DNA from: Symbiobacteriaceae bacterium
GTDB taxonomy: Bacteria; Bacillota_E; Symbiobacteriia; Symbiobacteriales; Symbiobacteriaceae
Direction of reading: 5' to 3'
DNA: 23,782 nucleotides
NCBI GenBank assembly: GCA_027356675.1
Contig: DAHVXO010000006.1
Span: 1-23,782 of the forward strand
Below are positions 5,739 to 11,908 of this stretch, piece after piece. Position numbers and translations under genes: made by a program. A model generated the notes under the pieces. It searched no databases, was not told the DNA's origin, and saw nothing but the letters and a program-made list of their open reading frames with translations. How positions within the stretch are numbered: the stretch's first letter is position 1; every line of letters starts with the position of its first letter.

Positions 5739-7310
5739 ATGGGCGTACACCCCGAACCGGGTTATGACCTTGCTCAGCGGCTGCAAAGGGCAAGGCTGAG
5801 TGGTCAGCCGGGCCCGGCAGTTGATCCCCTTGGGGCTGCCGGTGCCGCAACCGCAAGAATCGATGAGCGTCGCCCGGTAACGGTTGGTGACCTGCCTGTT
5901 CCCGTGGCGGCCGGTCAACCGGCTATCGAGACATTGCAAGTTCATGAACCGGGCAGCCTGTCTCCTTCCCAGAGTCTCACACCAGGAGTCGACCTGTGGC
6001 TCGAAATGGCAGCGCACCCGCAGTTGCGGAGAGCCGTTAACGAAGTTCGAGGAGCATTGGCGGAAGGCAGCAAGTCAAAGGACGAGAATGATCGCCGGCT
6101 AACCCTGCTGGTCGAAGCCCAAGCCGGTGACCCCAAAGCGGAGGCGGAGCTCAAAGCCCAGATCGCCCAGGTCCTGCAGGAGCAGAAGCTGTTCGTCCCG
6201 GGCAAGGATCCAGCGCAGATCGTTGACGTCGTTTTCGACTGCTGCTGGGGTCTCGATGTGCTTGCACCGATCTACGCCGACCCCTCGGTTGAGGAGATTC
6301 GGGTCAACAGTCCCGACCGTATCTATACCATGCGGCTGGGGCGATCGTACCTGGAACCCATCCAGTTCGCCGACGAGGACCATCTCAAGCGGGTCATCCG
6401 GCGGGTTCTGCTGCACGACCGGATTGACATTACCCGCGACCAGCCACGTGTTGAAACGACCCGGCGAGACGGCTGCCGCGTCACGGCGTCGATCCCGCCG
6501 TTTACCCGCACAGTGACCATGGTCATCCGGAAATTCTCCTCAATCTCAATCACGGAAGCTGAGTTTCTTCATTACCGCTCCCTCAGTCACCGGATCCTTC
6601 GGATGCTCAAAGCATTGGCCAAGGGGCGTGCCAGCATTCTGTTAAGCGGCGGTACCGGCACGGGCAAGACCACGATGCTTCGCCTGCTCGTCAGTTTTCT
6701 ACCCCCACGCCTTCGCATTCTCACGCTCGAGACCGACTTCGAGCTTAACCTTCGCCACTACTTCCCTGACCGGGATATCGTAGAGATGGAGGAGCACAAG
6801 GAGTTAAGCCCGCCCATCACCCTGCAAGAAGCGTTCAAGACCATCCTCCGGATGACTCCCGACGTGATCATCATGGGTGAGTCTCGATCGGGTGAGGCAG
6901 ACGAGATGGTCAAGGCTGCTATGCGCGGTCACGACGGAAGCATGGGAACGGTTCACGTCAGCTCAGTCCCGGAGATTATCCCTGCGGTCTGCAACATGAT
7001 CCTCGAAGAGAAGCCACACCGCCCTCTTCCAGTGCTGCGCGAGCAGGTAGCGACCGCGTTTCAAATCCTTGTCCAGCTCGTACGCTGGCCCAGCGGCTGG
7101 AAGATGATCGAGGAAATCTGTGAGTGCTACTACGACCACGGCCGCGGGGAAGTGGTGTACAACCCGCTCGTGAAGTGGAAGTGGGCCGGCGATGACCCGG
7201 AACAGGGGGAGTGGGTCTTTCCCAACCGGCCATCTCCGCGACTGATTGAGAAACTGCGGCGGGGCGGCGTAACAACCCGCGAATTGCAGGAGGCGGAGAT
7301 GATTTGTTGA
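5739..7310 (+). CDS. cpaF: CpaF/TadA secretion motor ATPase
   Basis: A 523-residue hexameric-type ATPase that powers Flp pilus assembly at the cytoplasmic membrane. Seen: an unusually long, poorly conserved N-terminus (residues 1-135, including an Ala/Gln-rich stretch). Then LDVLAPIYADPSVEEIRVNSPDRIY, the standard CpaF N-terminal domain, followed by Walker A GGTGTGKTT (304-312), Walker B PDVIIMGESR (from 374) and the His-box GHDGSMGTVH (399-408). ATG 5739 is chosen because AAGGGTGG lies 8 bases upstream. Two GTG codons at 5727 and 5730 lie inside that ribosome site. The stop overlaps the tadB start. All catalytic motifs are intact, so it is probably active. Confidence 0.95.
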   Translation: MGVHPEPGYDLAQRLQRARLSGQPGPAVDPLGAAGAATARIDERRPVTVGDLPVPVAAGQPAIETLQVHEPGSLSPSQSLTPGVDLWLEMAAHPQLRRAVNEVRGALAEGSKSKDENDRRLTLLVEAQAGDPKAEAELKAQIAQVLQEQKLFVPGKDPAQIVDVVFDCCWGLDVLAPIYADPSVEEIRVNSPDRIYTMRLGRSYLEPIQFADEDHLKRVIRRVLLHDRIDITRDQPRVETTRRDGCRVTASIPPFTRTVTMVIRKFSSISITEAEFLHYRSLSHRILRMLKALAKGRASILLSGGTGTGKTTMLRLLVSFLPPRLRILTLETDFELNLRHYFPDRDIVEMEEHKELSPPITLQEAFKTILRMTPDVIIMGESRSGEADEMVKAAMRGHDGSMGTVHVSSVPEIIPAVCNMILEEKPHRPLPVLREQVATAFQILVQLVRWPSGWKMIEEICECYYDHGRGEVVYNPLVKWKWAGDDPEQGEWVFPNRPSPRLIEKLRRGGVTTRELQEAEMIC

Positions 7311-8248
7311 CCCTCTTCCTGGCCGCAACGGGGTATCTCCTCTCCATTGCCGCCATTACTCTCGCTGTTTATGCCTTCCTGAGCTCCTACTATGATCGGA
7401 CCCTGCTCCGCTCGCGTCTTCGACCTGCGCTCAAGCAGAGTCTGGCCCGGAGCCACTCCCAGGGCAGCGGCATCGAACGGCTGCTTGGGGCCGCTACACT
7501 TCGGAGGCTTCGGTCCTCGTTCGACGAGCGGCGAGCGGTCTCTGGATTCCCGCTCTCATGGAATGGGTTTCTCATGCTGAGCGGCACAACGGCCATTCTC
7601 GGCATGGTGTTCGGCACTGCTTACTTCAACAATTTCCTGGCCGGCATCGCGCTGATGATCATGGGGCTACTTCTTCCAGATCAGGTCCTCAGTCTTGGGG
7701 CGGGCGCCCACAAGGATCGGACTCATGAGCAGCTCCAGTTGGCGATACAGGTCTTCGGTGCTGAGTACCGCAGCAGCCGTTCCGTGCAGCGAGCCTTTTT
7801 GGGAACCGTTCCCCAACTGCCTGAGCCAATCCGACACCACTTTGAGCGCTGCGCCCGTCGCCTCAATAGTGGAGAGCCACATGAACAGGTCCTCGAAGAA
7901 CTCGCATTCCGCCTCCAGCACCCGTTCGCCAGGCTATTTGTAACCAATTGCAAGGCCGTGATGGAGAGCCAGCAGGCTGCGCCCCTGTTTGACATGATCG
8001 CCTATCAGTTGAACCAATGGCGCATTCGGCAGACAGCCAACGCCGCAGCACTCTCCGGCGGGCGGATGCTAGGCCTGCTGCTAAATGCCGCTCTTCCGGC
8101 GGTCTACTTCGTCAACTTGCGGCTTCAACCGGCGACGAAGGTACTGCTCACGGAAACGTCCGGCGGTCGGGCGATGGTCGTTCTGATGTTGCTTGGGGTC
8201 CTGGTCACCTTCGGACTGAACAAATTCTTGGCGAAGGCGGACTGGTAG
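7304..8248 (+). CDS. tadB: TadB-like inner-membrane platform protein (T2SSF family)
   Basis: A 314-residue membrane protein. An N-terminal hydrophobic helix (residues 2-26) is followed by a basic cytoplasmic segment. Two adjacent hydrophobic spans lie at about 88-125, then a soluble helical T2SSF domain (LQLAIQVFGAEYRSSRSVQRAFL ... PFARLFVTNCKAVMESQQAAPLFDMI), and two C-terminal spans. Known: TadB and TadC form the platform on which CpaF acts. The start is TTG 7304 or the next TTG 7307, both overlapping the end of cpaF, with AGGAGG about 10 bases upstream (7288-7293). The overlap implies translational coupling. The conserved GE-type T2SSF signature is weak, but gene order supports the call. 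Confidence 0.88.
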   Translation: MLTLFLAATGYLLSIAAITLAVYAFLSSYYDRTLLRSRLRPALKQSLARSHSQGSGIERLLGAATLRRLRSSFDERRAVSGFPLSWNGFLMLSGTTAILGMVFGTAYFNNFLAGIALMIMGLLLPDQVLSLGAGAHKDRTHEQLQLAIQVFGAEYRSSRSVQRAFLGTVPQLPEPIRHHFERCARRLNSGEPHEQVLEELAFRLQHPFARLFVTNCKAVMESQQAAPLFDMIAYQLNQWRIRQTANAAALSGGRMLGLLLNAALPAVYFVNLRLQPATKVLLTETSGGRAMVVLMLLGVLVTFGLNKFLAKADW

Positions 8249-8249
8249 G

Positions 8250-9170
8250 ATGCTTGTCTATCTCGTGTGGTTCGGAGCTCTGGCCGGTGGACTGTCAGCA
8301 AGCCTGGCTGTCTATGCAGTGGCCACCTGGGGTCGCCCTACCACCGTAAGAGCTCGAACTGCAAGGATTCGGGAATGGGTCCGGGCAGATGAGCCGCTCC
8401 TGCCCCAACTCTGGCGGTTCCTATCCGTCATCGCAAGTGGTCGGACGGTCACGGCCGTGGCTGGAAGCTTCAGCGCCTTTGAGCGTTCGAAAGTAGAGGT
8501 GCTGCTGGAGGATGCCCGGCACCCGTGGGGGTTCACCAAGGCAGGGGATGTCTATGCTGTCGGCCTCAGTTCTGGCGTAATCTTGACGCTCTCAGCCTGG
8601 TACCTGAGTGGGCTTAACCTGGTCGCCCTGGTCGCGTTCCCGGCGTTCCTGATGGCGGGCCTCGGGATTCCCGTGCTCGCCCTGAAGATCGTCGCAAGTG
8701 GTACAAGACAGGCTATGGTCCGTGAACTATGGACGCTCATGAGCGGCCTCGAAGTCTACCTGGCCTCCGGTTATCCACTGTACTACGCCCTCAAGGAGGC
8801 AACCGCCACCTGTGTACTGATCAGCCCCGCGATTGACCGGGCGCTGCTGCAGTGGGGTTCGACCGGCCCAGGAGCTGCTCTGGACCAACTTGGGAAGGAA
8901 CTGCGTCTACCTGAGGCCTTCCTGGTGATTGGCGCCATCCGGCAAGCCGTGGACGCAGATCCGTCCTCGCTGGCCACCTTCATGATGCGTGAGAGCATCC
9001 GGCTAGATAAAGCCATGGAGGCAAACCAGGCACGGAGCGCTCAAGTCAAGCCCATGCTCCAGAACGCAGCGCTGTTCATCCCCATGTTCAACATCTTCAT
9101 CCTCTGGACGGCCCCGTGGGCCTACTCTGTCTTCGCCCAGCTCGAACGAGGTGTACAAACTGCCCCATAG
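8250..9170 (+). CDS. tadC: TadC-like inner-membrane platform protein (T2SSF family)
   Basis: A 306-residue membrane protein starting one base after the tadB stop. It has an N-terminal span (VYLVWFGALAGGLSASLAVYA), two spans near residues 98-150, a soluble T2SSF-type helical domain (MVRELWTLMSGLEVYLASGYPLYYALKEA ... PEAFLVIGAIRQAVDADPSSLATFMM) and a final C-terminal span (ALFIPMFNIFILWTAPWAYSVF). The repeated GLEVYLASGYPL-type helix is typical of TadC. It should pair with TadB as the assembly platform. About 300 noncoding bases follow, so expression of the pilins downstream can be set separately. Confidence 0.85.
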   Translation: MLVYLVWFGALAGGLSASLAVYAVATWGRPTTVRARTARIREWVRADEPLLPQLWRFLSVIASGRTVTAVAGSFSAFERSKVEVLLEDARHPWGFTKAGDVYAVGLSSGVILTLSAWYLSGLNLVALVAFPAFLMAGLGIPVLALKIVASGTRQAMVRELWTLMSGLEVYLASGYPLYYALKEATATCVLISPAIDRALLQWGSTGPGAALDQLGKELRLPEAFLVIGAIRQAVDADPSSLATFMMRESIRLDKAMEANQARSAQVKPMLQNAALFIPMFNIFILWTAPWAYSVFAQLERGVQTAP

Positions 9171-9469
9171 GAAACCGCAAGAGGGTTCTGGGGATTCTCG
9201 CGCCCAATCGTAACTGTGTTATTAGCGCGATCTCTCAACGTTTGACTTTAATACCGGCGGAAAGGTGGTTGACGTCATGCGCACGTTGCGGGGCGCCCGT
9301 GGCCCTTAGGCGGCTGTGGCTGCATCCGAAAGGAGGCGCATCACTCCCACTTCCAACTGGACAGCCGCTCCGGGTGGAAGGGTGCTTGATTTCATCTACG
9401 TCCCGCGTTCACGACTAGGACACCAGACCGCGCTGTTATTCCGCAATTCGAGAAGGGAAGGGATCCTTC
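9171..9469 (+). promoter_or_regulatory. 300-base leader ahead of the pilin genes with mutually exclusive stems
   Basis: No convincing gene is present. GCGGCTGT (9310-9317) pairs perfectly with ACAGCCGC (9361-9368), while CTTCCA (9350-9355) pairs with TGGAAG (9375-9380). The two stems cross, so they form a pseudoknot or are alternatives. A ten-codon reading frame with a good ribosome site (9277-9309) ends just before the first stem. A second AAAGGAGG at 9330-9337 has no start codon behind it. A TTTAAT at 9247-9252 has no good -35 partner, so a promoter is not established. The layout recalls a translation-sensing leader that could raise pilin output above that of the assembly genes. Confidence 0.35.
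9277..9309 (+). CDS. Possible ten-residue leader peptide
   Basis: ATG 9277 is preceded by AAAGGTGG with 8 bases spacing, the same type of ribosome site used by the metallopeptidase gene. It encodes MRTLRGARGP and stops one base before the 9310-9317/9361-9368 stem. Three of ten codons are Arg. It could be a regulatory leader peptide or chance. There is no homology evidence. Confidence 0.25.
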   Translation: MRTLRGARGP

Positions 9470-9688
9470 ATGCTGCAACTGCTTTCGCATGCACTCTCAC
9501 TGATCACCGGCTTCTTCCACGAGGAAGAGGGCGACATTATCCAAAACCTGGGTTGGCTCGTTGCTGTTTCCGTCGGCGCCGCCGTAGTGGGCGGCCTGGT
9601 CTACACGGGCATCAAGACCTATGGCACCACGGTCAAGAGCAAGGTGGAAACCATGACGGTTACCCCGCCTGCCACCCCAACCTATTAG
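9470..9688 (+). CDS. flp: Flp-type major pilin 1
   Basis: A 72-residue prepilin. The leader carries HEEEG, with likely peptidase cleavage after Gly21, giving a mature 51-residue subunit that begins DIIQNLGWLVAVSVGAAVVGGLVYTG, a single hydrophobic helix, and ends in a polar tail (VKSKVETMTVTPP...TY). The ribosome site is AAGGGAAGGGA, 6-9 bases before ATG 9470. Small size, one N-terminal helix and position after tadC and before tadE identify an Flp pilin. Oddity: classical Flp pilins have Glu at mature position 5. Here it is Asn (D1-I-I-Q-N5). Closely similar to the next gene, so the pair arose by tandem duplication. Confidence 0.85.
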   Translation: MLQLLSHALSLITGFFHEEEGDIIQNLGWLVAVSVGAAVVGGLVYTGIKTYGTTVKSKVETMTVTPPATPTY

Positions 9689-9757
9689 AAGCGTAGGCCC
9701 TCGGGGTGGGGGCGAACCCACCCCGAGGTGCCAATCAGAGCTTGGGAGGTCTGCCGC

Positions 9758-9949
9758 TTGGGTTGGTTCTGGACATTTCTGCGATCCGAGCGCGGCGACA
9801 TCATTCAGAATCTGGGGTGGCTCGTCGCGGTTTCCATCGGCGGTCTCGCTTTGGGCGGTTTGGTCTACGCCGGCATGAAGGGGTATGCGACCAACGTGAA
9901 GACCAAGGTGGAGAGTCAAACCATTACTCCGCCCACGGTCACCTATTAG
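9758..9949 (+). CDS. flp: Flp-type major pilin 2
   Basis: A 63-residue prepilin, paralogue of the preceding one: RSERG then DIIQNLGWLVAVSIGGLALGG, ending VKTKVESQTITPPTVTY, nearly the same tail as pilin 1. TTG 9758 is preferred because TTGGGAGGT ends 7 bases upstream. The GTG at 9728 in the same frame has no ribosome site and would add ten residues. Cleavage is expected after Gly13. Asn again occupies mature position 5. The pilus may be a copolymer of the two, or one may be a backup or minor form. Confidence 0.82.
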   Translation: MGWFWTFLRSERGDIIQNLGWLVAVSIGGLALGGLVYAGMKGYATNVKTKVESQTITPPTVTY

Positions 9950-9960
9950 GTGGTGGCCCG

Positions 9961-10131
9961 ATGCTACGACGATTTTGGACCGATGAATCGGGGGACATGG
10001 TGGCCAACCTCGGCATCATTGCGACCATCTGCGTGGGCCTTGCAGCCCTGCTGGCCGCCATCGAGCTGGCCGTGACCCGCACAAGCAGCGCATTCGTTCG
10101 CAACATTCCTGGGGTGACGGTGGGGGAGTGA
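9961..10131 (+). CDS. Flp-like small pilin 3
   Basis: A 56-residue protein with leader MLRRFWTDESG and a mature start DMVANLGIIATICVGLAALLAAIELAV, so it keeps the GD-x-x-x-NLG processing-site signature of the two preceding pilins with Asn at +5. Its tail (RTSSAFVRNIPGVTVGE) is shorter and unrelated to theirs. The ribosome site AGGTGGTGG lies just before ATG 9961. It overlaps nothing and ends 3 bases before tadE. Probably a minor pilin, perhaps a tip or initiation subunit (inference). Confidence 0.75.
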   Translation: MLRRFWTDESGDMVANLGIIATICVGLAALLAAIELAVTRTSSAFVRNIPGVTVGE

Positions 10132-10134
10132 CTC

Positions 10135-10566
10135 ATGCGCAGGTATTTCAGGTGGCTCCATGCGGAGCGCGGCTCGGCCATGCTCGAGTACTTGATCCTG
10201 GTACCGATGCTTGTCTTCCTTGCCTTTTACCCTATCTCGACCTTTGTATTCCAAGTCCAGCGCAATCACTTGGACCAGGTGAAAGATCGCTATCTCCAGG
10301 AGGCCCAGTTAGCTGGCGGGTTTGATACAGCCATGTGGCAGCGCCTGGGCGACGACTTGAAAGCACGAGGTTTTGACATGACCAAGGTGCGCTTCGACGG
10401 ATCGACTACAGTGGGCGCCCGGGTGGCCCGCGGGGGCGTCATTACGCTTAATATCGGGTACCCCCAAGGGGACAGCCAGCGCCTGATTCAGCTGATCGGC
10501 CTGTCTGCGCCGGATGAAAACAAACTCCTCTGGGTCTCCGGCTCTATCCTCAGCGAGAAGCCATGA
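10135..10566 (+). CDS. tadE: TadE-like pseudopilin
   Basis: A 143-residue protein with the classical TadE processing site: HAERG followed by SAMLEYLILVPMLVFLAFYP, giving cleavage after Gly13 and Glu at mature position 5. One N-terminal hydrophobic helix, then about 110 extracytoplasmic residues (soluble alpha/beta, ending in GYPQGDSQRLIQLIGL). Known: TadE pseudopilins are needed for Flp pilus assembly and are cut by the TadV/CpaA peptidase, encoded here at 14000-14488. ATG 10135 follows GGGGGAG in the end of the previous gene. The stop overlaps the next start (ATGA). Confidence 0.88.
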   Translation: MRRYFRWLHAERGSAMLEYLILVPMLVFLAFYPISTFVFQVQRNHLDQVKDRYLQEAQLAGGFDTAMWQRLGDDLKARGFDMTKVRFDGSTTVGARVARGGVITLNIGYPQGDSQRLIQLIGLSAPDENKLLWVSGSILSEKP

Positions 10567-11096
10567 GGAGCCTGACGAGACTGTTGCGCCGGTTGCTAAC
10601 CGAGCAGCGAGGCAGCGCCTTGATGTGGTTCCTGGTGAGTGTACCCTGCCTGATTGTGGTCATGGCAATCGGCTATGAGACGACCGAGGTTTCACAGACG
10701 GCCGGATGGTTTCAGGAGGCCGTCAACCGGGCGGCCAAGGCTGCGGCCTACCAGGTGAGTCCACCATCCTACTCCGTTGGTCTCCCGACAATTGATCCAG
10801 TTAAGGGCGACGCAGCCTTCCGGTCGTTGCTGGCTCATAACCTGAGCCTTGGCCCGGTCGACCTGAAACCGACGGAACGGAATTCGCGGATCGCAGGGGC
10901 CCCGGAGTACAACCTGTTTGTCTATAATGGCCCCTTTCCATACACCTTTCAAAACGCCGAGTACGGAATTAGCACCGTTCTAAACGAACCGACCGTGGTG
11001 GCCATGGTCAAGATTAAGTTCGCCGCCACGGTCCGCAATACGAACATCACGATCCGACGCTACGCCATCGCCAAGGTCGTGAAAACAACGCCATGA
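10563..11096 (+). CDS. TadE/TadF-like second pseudopilin
   Basis: A 177-residue protein with EQRG then SALMWFLVSVPCLIVVMAIGYE: a pseudopilin-like leader with a positively charged N-terminus and one hydrophobic helix. Mature position 5 would be Trp rather than Glu, so this is a divergent member. The region QEAVNRAAKAAAYQV right after the helix is typical of TadF/TadG-like proteins, which have a helix rich in Ala next to the membrane. The rest is an extracytoplasmic domain of about 110 residues. ATG 10563 overlaps the tadE stop. Function is probably a minor pseudopilin that works with TadE. Confidence 0.75.
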   Translation: MRSLTRLLRRLLTEQRGSALMWFLVSVPCLIVVMAIGYETTEVSQTAGWFQEAVNRAAKAAAYQVSPPSYSVGLPTIDPVKGDAAFRSLLAHNLSLGPVDLKPTERNSRIAGAPEYNLFVYNGPFPYTFQNAEYGISTVLNEPTVVAMVKIKFAATVRNTNITIRRYAIAKVVKTTP

Positions 11097-11106
11097 GGTG
11101 AACGCT

Positions 11107-11883
11107 GTGGTCACGGCCATCCCGCGTCGTCCCTGGAGACTGTGGATCCTGGCACTGCTGTTAGGCCTTCTGGTAGCAGTGGCGGCCGGCTTTTACTTCT
11201 TCCATCCTGCGGCCACTGTCCAGCAGGAGGAAATCATCAGAACCTACTTTCGAGCAGTGGTAGCTGGCCGGCTTGATGAGGCGGAGCAGGTCCTCACCGG
11301 GAATGCTCTGGCGATGTTCCGGCGAACCATGGCGGCCAGACCCCGGCTTCGGGACTCGGCTCTGGTGGACCTGCGGATTTCCTGGCTTGTGACCGGGAAG
11401 CAGGTCGCTGTGGCTGAGGTAACAGCCGTAGTTCATCAGGTGGAGGACGGTGGAAAGGCCACCGACCTGCAGGCTGCACGGGTCCATTTGAGCCGCATGG
11501 AGGGTGGTTGGCGGATCTTCGCGTATGAGCCTATCCCGTTGCCCTACGGCGGGAAAGCACCAGCGGACAGCGAGGCGACAGCCGTGGTCGATGCCTATGT
11601 GAAGGCGACAGCCGCGGGCAGTTATGATGAAGCGCTCCGCTTCCTGGCCGGCGGCGCCCGCAATGATGCCGAGTCGACCCTGGCTGTTATGAAGCAGACG
11701 AAGCTGGATATGAAAGTGTCTGGGCTACAACTGAGAGTCTCTGAGCGATCGGGGAATGCGGTTTGGGTCATGGCCTCCTACACAGCCTCCGTTGCGGGAA
11801 ACGATGCACGGCCGGTCAGGTTGCTCCTGGAGGTACGTGGGGCCGGGGGGGCGGCCGCAATCGTCAAGGTCAACAACCTGTAA
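11107..11883 (+). CDS. Membrane-anchored protein with two NTF2-like repeats
   Basis: A 258-residue protein: a basic N-terminus, one membrane helix (LWILALLLGLLVAVAAGFYFF), then two similar units: IIRTYFRAVVAGRLDEAEQVLTG... (near residue 42) and VVDAYVKATAAGSYDEALRFLAGG... (near 157). Each opens with the A(x)YFxAxxxGDxxxAxxLL-type helices of NTF2-like/DUF4878-like extracytoplasmic domains. GTG 11107 is preferred because GAGGTG sits 6 bases upstream. A GTG at 11098 is in frame but coincides with that site. Placed between the pseudopilins and the secreted propeller protein, it could be an assembly accessory or lipid/peptide-binding factor. No specific Tad homologue is recognised. Confidence 0.65.
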   Translation: MVTAIPRRPWRLWILALLLGLLVAVAAGFYFFHPAATVQQEEIIRTYFRAVVAGRLDEAEQVLTGNALAMFRRTMAARPRLRDSALVDLRISWLVTGKQVAVAEVTAVVHQVEDGGKATDLQAARVHLSRMEGGWRIFAYEPIPLPYGGKAPADSEATAVVDAYVKATAAGSYDEALRFLAGGARNDAESTLAVMKQTKLDMKVSGLQLRVSERSGNAVWVMASYTASVAGNDARPVRLLLEVRGAGGAAAIVKVNNL

Positions 11884-11908
11884 TTGCCTGGTGATAAGGT
11901 ATGAGCCC

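Noticed and set aside
9116..9418. A 100-codon frame with a CARCGAP motif between tadC and the pilins
   Set aside because: It starts inside tadC, the CxxC occurs once, and the rest has no domain character. The overlap with stems and mini-ORF fits a noncoding leader better.
9171..9469. Cyclic-di-GMP (GEMM) or cobalamin riboswitch
   Set aside because: The conserved GEMM elements (GCAAACC, GACGCAAAGCC) and the B12 box (GCCACTG) are not present, so only an unclassified structured leader is claimed.
9728..9757. GTG start for pilin 2 ten residues upstream
   Set aside because: No ribosome site precedes it, and GGAGGT lies between it and the well-spaced TTG at 9758.
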